DNA of 64,000 nt, from NCBI RefSeq assembly GCF_013978595.1, contig NZ_JACDTZ010000001.1:1550001-1614000 (forward strand), given 5' to 3'. The notes under the pieces were generated by a model that had not been told where the DNA came from, did not search any database, and was given only the letters and a program-made list of their open reading frames with translations. The stretch is from Corynebacterium haematomassiliense (GTDB taxonomy: Bacteria; Actinomycetota; Actinomycetes; Mycobacteriales; Mycobacteriaceae). The position numbers and the translations under genes were made by a program. This document shows, piece after piece, positions 1 to 9,059 of the stretch. Numbering within the stretch: position 1 is the first letter of the stretch; each line of letters opens with the position of its first letter.

Positions 1-16
1 GCTCCCTTCTGTACTG

Positions 17-508
17 CTAGGAGCAGAGGTTGGCGCGTGCGGTGTCGCTGATCAGCGCCGCCACGCCCGCCGCATCCATGTCGGTGCGGCGCTGCTCCAC
101 AAGCTGGCCTGCCACCGCGTCGCGGGTGATCAGGTCGTCCGCGCATACGGTAGCCCCGGTGGCTGTGAGCTGGTCTTCAATCCCGTCGACGTTGACTCCG
201 CTTTCCCTTAGGGTGGCCAGGTAGGCCTCCTCCTGCGGGGAGAATGCGCTGGCCTGCTCGGGCACGTCGGTCACCTCGCGGGCCGGTTGGTCGTCGGCGC
301 GTTTGCCTTGCGACGGCACAACTGCCGACGACGACGGCGCCACCGACGATGACGCAGTTTCCGTCTCGGATTCAGTTTCCGCCTCAGTGGTCTCGCTGGC
401 CACCGTCGGGGTCTCCGTCACGTCGTCGGAGTCCACAGTGGCGCCTCCGCAGGCGGCCAGGGCGACGGCGGCAGCGGCCGTCGCAAAGCAGAATGCAACC
501 TTGCGCAC
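17..508 (-). CDS. Small secreted lipoprotein, DUF732-like
   Basis: Predicted 163-residue exported lipoprotein of unknown function. Residues 1-20 form a signal peptide with a lipobox (LAAC, Cys at about 20), so it should be anchored to the outer face of the cytoplasmic membrane. A Thr/Ser/Glu-rich linker (about 25-70) follows, then a C-terminal domain with two cysteines (CADD and the terminal NLCS) in the spacing of DUF732 proteins (about 75-163). The GTG start at 508 overlaps the TAG stop of the upstream mycolyltransferase gene as TAGTG, which implies translational coupling and one transcript. By context it belongs to the mycolyl-transfer/envelope operon. The family assignment rests on pattern only; a small envelope accessory protein is the safest reading. 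Confidence 0.75.
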   Translation of the reverse strand: MRKVAFCFATAAAAVALAACGGATVDSDDVTETPTVASETTEAETESETETASSSVAPSSSAVVPSQGKRADDQPAREVTDVPEQASAFSPQEEAYLATLRESGVNVDGIEDQLTATGATVCADDLITRDAVAGQLVEQRRTDMDAAGVAALISDTARANLCS

Positions 509-2469
509 TACTTCTTCCTCACGTTGACGTTGCCGTTGACCTGCTCAATCGTGCCGTGCTGGAAGTCGATGGTCAGGCCGCCGGCCTGGATCTTCTCCAT
601 GTCCTTCACCGGCCAGCCCAGCTCGCCCTGCTCGTAGCCGCGCCTGCCCCACTCGTCGAAGATGTCGCCGGTGAGGATGGTGTGCGCGCCCGTGGCCGCG
701 GACCAGTAGATGTTGCCGTGCTCGAACGGCTGAAAGAAGCCGCCCTTGACCGCGATTTCGTTGCCGGTCGGGTACCCCAGCTCAGAGGTTGCGGTGCCGA
801 TCTCGCCGTACTTCTCCGCGATCGCACCGTGGACGATGAAGTGCTTGCCGTCCGGGTTGCGGGTGAGGAAGCCGCCCTGGAACTTCTGCACGTAGCCCTG
901 GCCCACCTGGTTCGCCTCGGCCACCGGGTACTTCAGGTCGCCGCCCTCGTAGCCGTTCTCACCCCACGCGGCGAACATGTCGCCCGGGATGGCGTACGCG
1001 CCGGTCTGCGGGGTCCAGTAGACGGAGCCGTGCTGGAAGTGCACGAAGCGGCCCACGCCGTCAGGCGCCGGCGTCTCACCCGTGACCGGGAAGCCCAGCC
1101 AGCCCGCCGGGCCGCCGAGCGCGTTGTACTTGGCAAGGATCGCGCCGAACAGCGCGTGCGCGCCGGTGTCCGGGGACCAGAAGGCGGTGCCGCCGCGGAA
1201 GTCCTGGGCCTTGCCCTTGGTGTCCTTGCCCGCGTCGTACTCGTCGTTGACGCAGGAGCCGATCGTGCCGGACTTGGTGGCCTCCGCGATCGCGCCGACC
1301 GGGGTGCACTTGGAGCCGCGGTCCGCCTCCGGCACCTCCAGCGCGTTGGCCATGTACGGCCAGGCCTGCGCCATCTCGAACTGCCAGTACTCCCAAGAGT
1401 GCACGCCTGACGGGCGGAAGCGCACGATCGGCTTCACCGGGGTGCGGGAGGCGTAGTCCACGAACGTCTGGGTGGACAGGCGCGACAGCACCTCCAGGCC
1501 GATGCCGGCCGGGTTCGCCTGGCCCTTGGCCACAGACTCCGGGTTGCCAAAGTCGTCGCGGCCCGAGCCTGCGGAGACGTAGACCGTCATGTCCTTCAGG
1601 TTCTCGATGCCCAGCTTCGGGTCGTGGTCGATCCAGTCCTGCGAGCCCAGCGGGCCCCACATCGCCTCGGCGTTGTAGCCGCCGGCGTCCAACTGCGCCG
1701 CCTTGATCGCGGTGGGCATGCCGGTGGTGGTGGTGTCGAGGTAGCCGGAGAAGGAGCCGACGAACTTGAACAGGTTCGGATTACGCTCAGCCAGGTTGAC
1801 CGCGGCGGTGCCGCCCATGGACAGGCCCACCACGGCGCGGGAGCCGTTGGAGCGGAACTCGTTGTTCAGCACCGGGATGAGCTCCTTGGTCAGGAACGTC
1901 TCCCACTTGTAGTGCTTACCGTTGTTCTCGCGCTGCCAGTCGGAGTAGAAGGAGGACTCGCCGCCGACCGGCAGGATCACGTTGACGTTCTTGTCGGCGT
2001 AGAACTGCTCGATGTTCGTCTCGATAGTCCAGCCGTTTTCGTCGTCACGCGCGCGCAGGCCGTCGAGTGCCCACACCTCGGGGAACTTCGCGGTCGGGTT
2101 GGAGTGCCAGTCGCGCGCCAGCAGGATCTGCACCTGGATCGGGTGGTCCGGCATGGACGGGGAGTTGATGAACACCGCCACTCGACGATTGGTGATCCAC
2201 TCGATGCGGTCCACCTTCACGCCGTCCGGCAGGCCCGGGATCTGCGGGCTGGTCTCCACCTCGATCGGGGTGCGCTTCGGCGGGTCGTGCGGGCGCAGTC
2301 CGTCGGAGATGCCGCGGTTGGAGGACAGCTGCGAGGACAGGTCGCTCGGCAGGCTCGGCTGGGCGCCGGCGGCGGGCGCGGTGGCAACTGCGGGTGCCAG
2401 CGAAAGCGCAAGAGCGGCGGGCAGCAGCGCGGCGGCGATCCGCGTGGGGGTGGTTCGGTTGTCTCGCAT
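508..2469 (-). CDS. cop1: Mycolyltransferase with C-terminal LGFP repeats (PS1/Cop1 type)
   Basis: Antigen-85-type mycolyltransferase moving mycolates from trehalose monomycolate to arabinogalactan or trehalose outside the membrane. ATG 2469 is chosen because AGGAG lies 5 nt upstream and a signal peptide (about 1-38, ending AGAQP) follows; this gives 653 aa. The alpha/beta-hydrolase core includes LPVGGESSFYSDW and the nucleophile motif GLSMGGTAA, an acidic loop (GSGRDDFGNPE) and the catalytic His in SGVHSWEYW. The last ~250 residues hold about four LGFP repeats (GWLGFP, LGYPTGNE, LGWPV), known in corynebacterial PS1/Cop1 and thought to bind the wall. Paralogous to the downstream 337-residue enzyme, from which it is separated by an IS element. 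Codon use matches the chromosome. Confidence 0.93.
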   Translation of the reverse strand: MRDNRTTPTRIAAALLPAALALSLAPAVATAPAAGAQPSLPSDLSSQLSSNRGISDGLRPHDPPKRTPIEVETSPQIPGLPDGVKVDRIEWITNRRVAVFINSPSMPDHPIQVQILLARDWHSNPTAKFPEVWALDGLRARDDENGWTIETNIEQFYADKNVNVILPVGGESSFYSDWQRENNGKHYKWETFLTKELIPVLNNEFRSNGSRAVVGLSMGGTAAVNLAERNPNLFKFVGSFSGYLDTTTTGMPTAIKAAQLDAGGYNAEAMWGPLGSQDWIDHDPKLGIENLKDMTVYVSAGSGRDDFGNPESVAKGQANPAGIGLEVLSRLSTQTFVDYASRTPVKPIVRFRPSGVHSWEYWQFEMAQAWPYMANALEVPEADRGSKCTPVGAIAEATKSGTIGSCVNDEYDAGKDTKGKAQDFRGGTAFWSPDTGAHALFGAILAKYNALGGPAGWLGFPVTGETPAPDGVGRFVHFQHGSVYWTPQTGAYAIPGDMFAAWGENGYEGGDLKYPVAEANQVGQGYVQKFQGGFLTRNPDGKHFIVHGAIAEKYGEIGTATSELGYPTGNEIAVKGGFFQPFEHGNIYWSAATGAHTILTGDIFDEWGRRGYEQGELGWPVKDMEKIQAGGLTIDFQHGTIEQVNGNVNVRKK

Positions 2470-2687
2470 GAGTCTCCTACCTCGTCTGGCTACTGGTGTC
2501 ACAAGAGTATCGACCAAAAGCTTAAGTTTCACTTGAAGGTTTAGTCGTGTGCGACACGCGATGCGTTACGACGAGCCCCGCCCCTCGCCGCCGCGCCTGC
2601 CCCCAGCCCGGGCCCGGGGCCCGATCCAGCCCCCGATCCGCGCAGATCTTCACCATCTGCAGTTCACCATTTGCCCCGAAAAGGCTA
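2470..2687. promoter_or_regulatory. Upstream region of cop1, cut off by the IS
   Basis: 218 bp between the cop1 start and the first recognisable IS base. The cop1 promoter must lie here, reading left. An AT-rich stretch at about 2500-2540 holds AAGTTTCACTTGAAGG-like sequence just before the RBS. The rest (2555-2640) is GC-rich and has no convincing ORF. Because the IS sits directly upstream, cop1 can no longer be read through from the second mycolyltransferase gene. Confidence 0.4.
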
Positions 2688-4608
2688 AAACCGGCTACCT
2701 ACATCCGGCTATGTGCTGGAAAGGGGATGCGGACAAATTCTTGGAGTGCATTTGGGGGACTTTGTCTCGTTGTTATGCACTCAGTGCTTGTCGGTGTTCG
2801 GCGATGGTGGTGTAGCCGTCGCCGAGTGTCGACTTCAATCGTCTGTGAATGTAGAAGTCGATGTAGGTGTCAATATAGTCGCGCATTTGCTCCACCGTCA
2901 TCGTTGACACCACAGGCCTGCCTTTGAGCAGTTCTTGTTTCATCGTGCCGAAGAACCCTTCGGTGCGCGCGTTGTCGCCGCTGGTGGCTTTGCGTGACAG
3001 TGACGGGATGTATCGCCACCGGGTGTCGCACCACGCATCGGCCTGGCAGTCGGGGCAATCCAGGATGTTGTGGGTGTGGTCGGTGATCAGGCTGACCCAG
3101 CGTTCACTGCGGTAGAGCCCGCCACGGTCGGAATGGATAATCGGTTGCGCACCGTCGGGTTTTACCTCGTCGATTCGCGCGATCATCTCGGCGACCAAGT
3201 CGTGATTCGGCGACGTCGACATGGTGACCGCAATCGGCATCCCGTCGTAGAAATCGATCGCTGCCGACAGGAACAACTTCCCGTCTGGGCAGTGGATTTC
3301 GGTGACGTCGGTGCCGATTTTCTCCCACGGGGCATCCGCGTGGAAATCGTGGGTCAGCCCCTGAGTGTCGGCGTGGTCGATGAAATACTGCGACGGTGCA
3401 ACAACCGGCCGGGCCGCATCCGAATCCGCATCCCCGTCGCTGCTGTCGGGTGGGGTGATCAGCAGCAGGTTTGCCGGTTTGTGGTCGGTTTCACCGGTGT
3501 AGGAGGAGTACTTGCCCGACGCCTTCGCCGGCGGGCGGCACCCAAGCTCTTTCATGAGGGTGCGCACGATCTTTTCCGACACTGTATGCCCCATGATCTT
3601 TAACCAGGCGTGGATGCGCCGGTAGCCGTAGCTTTGCCCGGATTCGGCGGCTGCCTGCAAGATCAGCGGTTTGAGTGCAGCGTGGCGCTGTTCGCGCTGT
3701 TGCACTACCTGCGTGTGTTTGTGTCGGTGGTAGTAAAACGTCGACTGCGCAATCCCAACGACCGCGCATGCTCGAGCGATGGAAAACTCGTGGGCGTCCG
3801 TGAGGGCAACCACCACTGCGGCTTTCGCCGCGGTGGACAGCTCACCGTCACGGACGTCGTCTTTTCCCCGCGACTCACCGTCGCGGACGTTGTCTTTTCC
3901 CCGTGGCTCACCATCGCTCATGAGCACGTGGATAATGGCGTCTTTGACCGTTTCCCGGTCGCGCATCTCAACAACGAGTTTTTTCAGCTCGTCCATGTCA
4001 CTGGGCAATTCAGCGGTATCGTCTATCTGCCCACGCCCTGGCAGCCACTCGTTGACTGGCCGGGGTGGTTTCTTCGCATTGGCTGCCTCATCGACTCGCT
4101 GCTGCTGATGGTTGCGTTGGACTTTGCGGTGTTTGCTCACGCGTTCCATTGTCGCCGCATAGGCCTCGTCGAAAGTAATCGACGCTGCCGCATCGCGTTC
4201 GTCATCGTCGGGCCAAAACCGCTTCGTCCAGGTCAGTGCCGCGGTGTCGTGGACATCGAACTCCACGGCAATGTCACGCACTGTCGCCTGCGAGGTCAAT
4301 CTGCGTGCGACAACTTTTGCGATGGTCTCAGCGTCGTAGGCGCGTCGCGTACCGTCCAAGCTCTGGCCACGACGCTTGGCCGCAACCCAGTTGCCGACCG
4401 TGGCCACCGACGGTCGGCGACCACACGCGTGTTCAGCCCAGTCGCAGACCTCACGGGCAGACGACCCAGCCAAAAACCTCTCAACCGCACCAACGCGGAT
4501 ATCAGATGGAAAACCTGCGGGCATCGGAATACCTTCCAGCCCCCAACACTCCAACTTTTTGTCCGCGCTCCCAAAAACAGCTGGTAACCGTTTGTAGGTA
4601 GCCGGTTT
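2688..4608 (-). mobile_element. IS3-like insertion sequence, apparently intact
   Basis: Element of about 1.92 kb between the two mycolyltransferase genes. Its ends are imperfect inverted repeats of about 70 bp: both start AAACCGGCTACCTAC and share the later blocks GCGGACAAA and TTGGAGTG followed by a G run. The left end starts near 2688 and the right end finishes near 4608. One open transposase gene fills the interior. No target duplication is visible, so the exact boundary bases are uncertain. The same terminal sequence recurs at 45423-45492 and 57231-57245, bordering the copper island. Confidence 0.85.
2773..4524 (-). CDS. IS3-family transposase, single-frame (OrfAB-like)
   Basis: 583-residue transposase. 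ATG 4524 is preceded by GGAAGG about 8 nt upstream. The N-terminal third has helix-turn-helix segments (about 1-110: VGAVERFL, VRDIAVEFDVH); the middle holds a charged region with a short tandem repeat (DGEPRGKDNVR / DGESRGKDDVR). An OrfB-like HTH_21 region (SGQSYGYRRIHAWL) follows, then the rve integrase core with likely DDE residues: D in GTDVTEIHC, D in HSDRGGLY, E in ARTEGFFGTMKQE. IS3 elements usually split OrfA and OrfB by a -1 frameshift; here they are one frame. The gene is intact and could provide transposase in trans to the related ends at the copper island. Confidence 0.88.
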   Translation of the reverse strand: MPAGFPSDIRVGAVERFLAGSSAREVCDWAEHACGRRPSVATVGNWVAAKRRGQSLDGTRRAYDAETIAKVVARRLTSQATVRDIAVEFDVHDTAALTWTKRFWPDDDERDAAASITFDEAYAATMERVSKHRKVQRNHQQQRVDEAANAKKPPRPVNEWLPGRGQIDDTAELPSDMDELKKLVVEMRDRETVKDAIIHVLMSDGEPRGKDNVRDGESRGKDDVRDGELSTAAKAAVVVALTDAHEFSIARACAVVGIAQSTFYYHRHKHTQVVQQREQRHAALKPLILQAAAESGQSYGYRRIHAWLKIMGHTVSEKIVRTLMKELGCRPPAKASGKYSSYTGETDHKPANLLLITPPDSSDGDADSDAARPVVAPSQYFIDHADTQGLTHDFHADAPWEKIGTDVTEIHCPDGKLFLSAAIDFYDGMPIAVTMSTSPNHDLVAEMIARIDEVKPDGAQPIIHSDRGGLYRSERWVSLITDHTHNILDCPDCQADAWCDTRWRYIPSLSRKATSGDNARTEGFFGTMKQELLKGRPVVSTMTVEQMRDYIDTYIDFYIHRRLKSTLGDGYTTIAEHRQALSA

Positions 4609-4646
4609 CGGCAGGATATGCCCGGCGGTCCGGGCGAGATAGCGCC

Positions 4647-5660
4647 CTACCAGGCGTTCATCACGTTCAGGATGCGCGGCTTGGTAGCCGCGAGCTGGCC
4701 GCCGAACTGGTCCCAGTTGTGCAGGCCGGTCGGGGTGAACACGGCGGTGTGCTGCACACCGGTCACAGTGGCCTTCGCGGACCACGCGCGGGTGGTAGCG
4801 TTCGCGACGTTTTCCAGCGCGATGCCGGCGGCGCGGTGCTGTGGCAGGTACTTCTGGTCTGCCGGGCCCGGCACGCCGGAGCCGGCGGAGACGTACACGT
4901 CGCGGCCGCGGAGGTTGCCCATGTTCAAGAACGGGTCGTTTTCAAAGCGGCGCGGGTTCAGCGAGGACCCCCACATGGCGTTGACGTTGTACATGCCGCC
5001 GTCGAGAAGCGCGGCTCGCAGTGCGGTCTGGCCGCCCGGCACCGTGGTGGTGAGGTAGCCCGAGAAGGACAGCACCTGGCGGAACTGGTTCGGGTGCAGC
5101 GCGGCGAGGTTGATCGCGGCGGTGCCGCCCATGGAAAGGCCGAGAATGGAGTTGTTCGTCGGCGAAACGCCGAAGTGCTGCTGCAGGTAGGGCGGCAGCT
5201 CCTTGGTCAGGAAGGTGTCCCACTTGTAGGTCACCGGATGGTTGAAGTCGTAGGTCGCCGGGGCGTTCCAGTCGGTGTAGAAGGAGGACTGGCCGCCGAC
5301 GGGCATCACCAAGGTGATGTTGTTGTCCTTGAACATCTGGGCGGCGTTGACGTCGTTGACCCAGGCGTTGGTGATCTCGGTGGCGCGCAGGCCGTCGAGC
5401 ATGTACAGGCCAGCGTTGCCGGCGCGCTGCGCGGGCTGGATCTGGACGGGGATGTGGCGGTTCATCGCGGGGGACCACACCGTGCAGCGCTGCACCCAGA
5501 ATCCGACGCGGTCCCACTCGCAGTGGCCGGTGGAGTCGGGTCGCAGCCAGTCACGGTGCGCCGCCGACGCCTGCGGAGCGCCGATCACCGCTGCCAGGCC
5601 CGTGACCAGGGCCATGAGCAGCGCAGTGAGCTTGCGGCGCACAGAATTTTTGGAGTTCAT
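4647..5660 (-). CDS. Mycolyltransferase, antigen-85/Cmt type without LGFP repeats
   Basis: 337-residue secreted mycolyltransferase. ATG 5660 is chosen over an in-frame ATG 12 nt upstream because GAGGGG lies 4 nt before it. Signal peptide about 1-33 (ends ASAAHRDW). Family motifs: MLDGLRATE, LPVGGQSSFYTDW, nucleophile GLSMGGTAA, acidic loop in YVSAGSGVPG, catalytic His in TGLHNWDQFG. The protein ends shortly after the catalytic domain, so it is the short form. It would load mycolates on arabinogalactan or form trehalose dimycolate, with partial redundancy to cop1. The IS end lies 38 bp past its stop codon. Upstream is aftB, matching the conserved corynebacterial/mycobacterial cell-wall locus. 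Confidence 0.92.
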   Translation of the reverse strand: MNSKNSVRRKLTALLMALVTGLAAVIGAPQASAAHRDWLRPDSTGHCEWDRVGFWVQRCTVWSPAMNRHIPVQIQPAQRAGNAGLYMLDGLRATEITNAWVNDVNAAQMFKDNNITLVMPVGGQSSFYTDWNAPATYDFNHPVTYKWDTFLTKELPPYLQQHFGVSPTNNSILGLSMGGTAAINLAALHPNQFRQVLSFSGYLTTTVPGGQTALRAALLDGGMYNVNAMWGSSLNPRRFENDPFLNMGNLRGRDVYVSAGSGVPGPADQKYLPQHRAAGIALENVANATTRAWSAKATVTGVQHTAVFTPTGLHNWDQFGGQLAATKPRILNVMNAW

Positions 5661-5726
5661 AGATCCCCTCAAAACGTGTTTTCAGGCAAAAGACACGTTC
5701 ACGTTACCAATTCGAAACGTCACCCG

Positions 5727-7538
5727 CTATTCCCCCTCGTGTGCCTGCACCGGCCAGGCGATCTGCGGGCCCTCCATCCCGGGGTTGGCGCCGTGGCGGA
5801 TCGCGCGGCGGGTCTCGGCGTCGATGTAGAGGCCGGGGTCGCTGGAGAGCTGCAGCGTGCGGCCGTCGCCAAGCGAATAGCGCACGTTCTTCCAGAAGCG
5901 CTCCCAGCTCATCGGTTCGCGCGAGGTAGCCAACAGTTCGGAGATTTCGGGGCTGCGCAGTGCGGCGCGCGCCTGCTTCGCGCGCATGGAGCTGATGAAC
6001 GGCGGCAGCCCGTCCAAGTAGGTGTCGGTGTCGGCGGCCTGCCAGGCAGGGTCGAGGAACTTGTCGTGGCCGACGCGGCCTTTCGGGTCGCGCGGCATGC
6101 GCGCGGCGATGGGGGTTGCCAGGCCTACGGTGTCCAGAATGCGCACGTCCAAAGGCGCGTTCATGCTAGTCATGCCCAGGTTGATCAGGTATGCGGTCAG
6201 CGGCAGATTGCTCAGATCCGAGGCATCCTCTTCGCGGTCGCGGTAGTACCAGCTGTAGATTTCCGGGTCGGCGGAGACGTAGGCGAGGTTGAGCTGCGCG
6301 GCGTTTGCGTCGATGCCCTTGTCCAGCGCATCTTCCCAGTTCTGCATGAGCTTGGAGCCGAGGAAGTCTTCGGCGTAGCGCGGCGGGTCGGTCAGTTCGC
6401 GGCCGACGGCGAGCGTCCAGAATTCGCGCTCGTCCACGATGCCGAGTTCCTTTTCGCCGGTCTGGTACGCCTCCCAGTCGATGGGGTGGGCGCGCACGAT
6501 GGTCACACCCGCCCACACGGCCACGGCGGTCGCCAAAGCAATGCTGACGCGCGTAATCGGCACGGCCATCGCGGGCAGCAGCAGCGCGAACAGCGGCAAC
6601 AGCCACATGCGCCCGTGCATGAAGTCGCCGCCGACGCGCAGGACGTAGAGGATGTGCGCGAGCGCGCAGCCGGTGACAAGCAAAACAATTGCTAATCGAC
6701 GTCCTCCGGTCCCCCGCATCATCCACCCCACCAACGCGGCGGCGGCCAGCACGGGCAGCCAGAGCCAGTAGTAGCCCACAAAGTCGGCGAAGTACTCGAA
6801 CCCGCGCGCCCACTCGGCGCCGGAGGCGGATTTTGCCACGGCGGTGTGCGGGGTGAGCAGGCCGTAGTAGCCCATGCGGAAGATTTGGTAAGCGGCTGGC
6901 ACGGGCAGCGCCGCGGCGAGGATGCCTGGGGTCTTGCGGGGGTTGCACGCGATGAGCAGGATGCCGGTCACGCCGCCGTAGAGCGCGAGCTCGGGGCGCA
7001 CGAGCCAGGACATGCCGCACCAGAAGGCGAGGAAGTAGCCGACCTCGGGCGCGCGACGGCGCAGCGGCTCGGCCCACGCGACCAGCGCGGCCCACCACCC
7101 GGCGATCCACAAAAGCGACAGGCCCCACTCCAGCCCAGAGGTGGCGAAGTCGCGCGCCGGCGGCAGCGCCAGGTAGATCACGATGCCCAGGGGCACAACG
7201 GGGCCCACCTTGCCCCAGAACCGGCCCGCGGCGAAGGTGGCCAGCGCGGCCGCCGTCACGGTGCAGATCAGCGCGAGCCACATGGCCACGTCCTCGAGCC
7301 GGGCTCCGGTGAGCCAGCCAAACGCGGTAATCAGGTACTGCCACAGCGTGGAGGTGTTGGCTTCGACGCGCTCGCCGGCGTTGAACACGGGCCCGTTGCC
7401 GGCGAGCAGGTTGCGCACGGTGCGCAGGACGATCAGGCCGTCGTCGGACATCCAGCGGCGGGTCCACCCGCCCCAGAACGCGAAGATGCCCGCGACTACG
7501 GCTGCGGCGAGCGCGGAGAGGCGGGCGTTCTTTGTCAT
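5727..7538 (-). CDS. aftB: Arabinofuranosyltransferase AftB
   Basis: 603-residue GT-C membrane glycosyltransferase. AftB adds the terminal beta-1,2-linked arabinofuranose to arabinan from decaprenylphosphoryl-arabinose on the outer membrane face. About nine or ten membrane segments occupy residues 10-350 (for example AALAAAVVAGIFAFWGG). The loop after the first one carries WMSDDGLI, matching the GT-C acidic motif. A soluble C-terminal region (about 370-603) follows. Position between a mycolyltransferase and ubiA agrees with the Rv3805c-Rv3809c order of M. tuberculosis. The gene ends 24 bp from ubiA and is probably cotranscribed from glfT2. It contains a copy of the 11-bp repeat word at 6691. 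Confidence 0.9.
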   Translation of the reverse strand: MTKNARLSALAAAVVAGIFAFWGGWTRRWMSDDGLIVLRTVRNLLAGNGPVFNAGERVEANTSTLWQYLITAFGWLTGARLEDVAMWLALICTVTAAALATFAAGRFWGKVGPVVPLGIVIYLALPPARDFATSGLEWGLSLLWIAGWWAALVAWAEPLRRRAPEVGYFLAFWCGMSWLVRPELALYGGVTGILLIACNPRKTPGILAAALPVPAAYQIFRMGYYGLLTPHTAVAKSASGAEWARGFEYFADFVGYYWLWLPVLAAAALVGWMMRGTGGRRLAIVLLVTGCALAHILYVLRVGGDFMHGRMWLLPLFALLLPAMAVPITRVSIALATAVAVWAGVTIVRAHPIDWEAYQTGEKELGIVDEREFWTLAVGRELTDPPRYAEDFLGSKLMQNWEDALDKGIDANAAQLNLAYVSADPEIYSWYYRDREEDASDLSNLPLTAYLINLGMTSMNAPLDVRILDTVGLATPIAARMPRDPKGRVGHDKFLDPAWQAADTDTYLDGLPPFISSMRAKQARAALRSPEISELLATSREPMSWERFWKNVRYSLGDGRTLQLSSDPGLYIDAETRRAIRHGANPGMEGPQIAWPVQAHEGE

Positions 7539-7563
7539 TGCGACGATGTTAGTGGGTCAATGC

Positions 7564-8559
7564 CTACCAGCCTAAGTTCGGCACAACGTAGACGGCCATC
7601 GCGATGCAGAACAGCCACGCCGCGGCGAGCAGCTGCAGCACGCGGTCCTCCAGGGCGATCTCGTCGGGCGCGCCGCCCTGCCCGCCGTCGACCACGGAGG
7701 CGTAGCGCAGGATCGCGATGACAAACGGCACCATGGACACCTGGTACCAGATGGCGGCGGTGCCCTCGACGGAGTTGGACAGCTGGAAGCCCCACAGCGC
7801 GTACGACATGACCACGGCGGTGGCGGACAGCGTCCACACGAACCGCAGGTAAGTCTCGGTGTAGCCCTGTAGCGAGCGGCGGATCTCCGCGCCGGTTTCT
7901 TTCACCAGCAGCAGCTCGGCGTAGCGCTTGCCGGACGCCATGAACAGGGAACCGAACGCCGCCACCAGCAGGAACCACTGGGACAGGTCGATGCCCGCGG
8001 CCACGCCGCCGGCCATGGTGCGCAGCATGAAGCCGGAGGACACCAGGGCGATGTCGATCACCGGGATGTGCTTCCAGCCGAAGCAGTAGCCCAGCTGCAG
8101 CGCGATGTAGATGCCGATGACCCAGGCCAAAGACGTGCCGTCGGTAGCCAGAAGCGACAGTCCGAGCGCCAGCGCGATGAGCACCGCCGCCATGCCGTAC
8201 GCCAGGTTGATCGGCAGCATGCCGGAGGCGATCGGGCGGAAGCGCTTGGTGGGGTGGCGGCGGTCGGATTCGACGTCGCGCGCGTCGTTGATCAGGTAGA
8301 TCGAGGACGCGCCGAAGCAGAACACCACAAACGCCAGGAGGATGTCCACGGCGGTGCGGGAGTTGAAGGCGTCCGTGCCGGCGGCGAGGGGCGCGGCCAG
8401 CACGAGGACGTTTTTCACCCACTGCTTGGGCCGCAGGCCCTTGATCATCGCGTCCGGGAGGTTCTTCGGCGGCGTCTTCTTCATCACCTGGTCAACGCCG
8501 GAGGTGTGCGGCTCCGACTTGATCAGGGGCTCGTCCACGGGTTCACGGGTGTTTGCCAC
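7564..8559 (-). CDS. ubiA: Decaprenyl-phosphate phosphoribosyltransferase (DPPR synthase)
   Basis: 331-residue UbiA-superfamily prenyltransferase. It transfers phosphoribose from PRPP to decaprenyl phosphate, the first step towards decaprenylphosphoryl-arabinose, the arabinan donor. A cytosolic N-terminal tail of about 45 residues precedes seven to nine membrane segments. The Asp-rich motif NDARDVESDRRHPTKRFRP (NDxxDxxxD type) is in the first cytoplasmic loop. A second acidic segment near residue 300 (DEIALEDRVL) could be the partner motif. The start overlaps the PAP2 stop codon at 8559, so the genes are translationally coupled. Homologue of Rv3806c by sequence pattern and position. Confidence 0.92.
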   Translation of the reverse strand: MANTREPVDEPLIKSEPHTSGVDQVMKKTPPKNLPDAMIKGLRPKQWVKNVLVLAAPLAAGTDAFNSRTAVDILLAFVVFCFGASSIYLINDARDVESDRRHPTKRFRPIASGMLPINLAYGMAAVLIALALGLSLLATDGTSLAWVIGIYIALQLGYCFGWKHIPVIDIALVSSGFMLRTMAGGVAAGIDLSQWFLLVAAFGSLFMASGKRYAELLLVKETGAEIRRSLQGYTETYLRFVWTLSATAVVMSYALWGFQLSNSVEGTAAIWYQVSMVPFVIAILRYASVVDGGQGGAPDEIALEDRVLQLLAAAWLFCIAMAVYVVPNLGW

Positions 8560-9059
8560 TAGATCCTCTTCTCAGCCTCGATTGCCACCTTCGCCGTCGC
8601 CGCGCCAAGGGCGGCACCGGCGAGGGTGTCGGTTGGGTAATGCACGCCGAGCACGTTACGCGACAGCATCATCACCGGCACGAGCAGCCACGGCCACTTC
8701 CTTCCGGTGATGTCCGCCAGGTGCGCGGCGGCGGCGCCGGTGTTCGCAGCGTGCGAGGAGGGGAACGACAGCTGCGAGGGCGTTTTCACGCCGATTTTCA
8801 CGCGCGGGTCGTTCGGCCGCGGACGTCGCACGATGCGCTTGAGCACCACAGTCGCGGCGTGCGCGGCGAAGGTGCCAGCGCCGAGCGCGAGCCATTTGGA
8901 GCGATTTTGCTTATCGACGGCTCCGCCAACCCCCGCCACCGCCAGCCAACCGAGGTCGTGCTCGCCGAAGTAGCTCAAGCCCCGGGCGGCCCTCGCGGTT
9001 TCTGGGGTGTACAGCGCGTCCTGGATGGCGACGAGCAGGTCTACCTCTTTACTGCGCAT
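8559..9059 (-). CDS. PAP2-family membrane phosphatase (Rv3807c-like)
   Basis: 166-residue PAP2 phosphatase. All three signature motifs are present: KRIVRRPRP (KxxxxxxRP), FPSSHAAN (PSGH variant), and SRNVLGVHYPTD (SRxxxxxHxxxD). Three to five short hydrophobic segments suggest a membrane enzyme. By position between ubiA and glfT2 it corresponds to Rv3807c, for which a role in dephosphorylating decaprenyl-5-phosphoribose is proposed; that role is inferred from context. Its start overlaps the end of glfT2 by 11 bp, indicating tight coupling. An 11-bp repeat word lies inside at 8909-8919. Confidence 0.88.
   Translation of the reverse strand: MRSKEVDLLVAIQDALYTPETARAARGLSYFGEHDLGWLAVAGVGGAVDKQNRSKWLALGAGTFAAHAATVVLKRIVRRPRPNDPRVKIGVKTPSQLSFPSSHAANTGAAAAHLADITGRKWPWLLVPVMMLSRNVLGVHYPTDTLAGAALGAATAKVAIEAEKRI

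Noticed and set aside
4719..6695. Long plus-strand open frame opposite aftB and a mycolyltransferase
   Set aside because: Shadow of two well-supported minus-strand genes.
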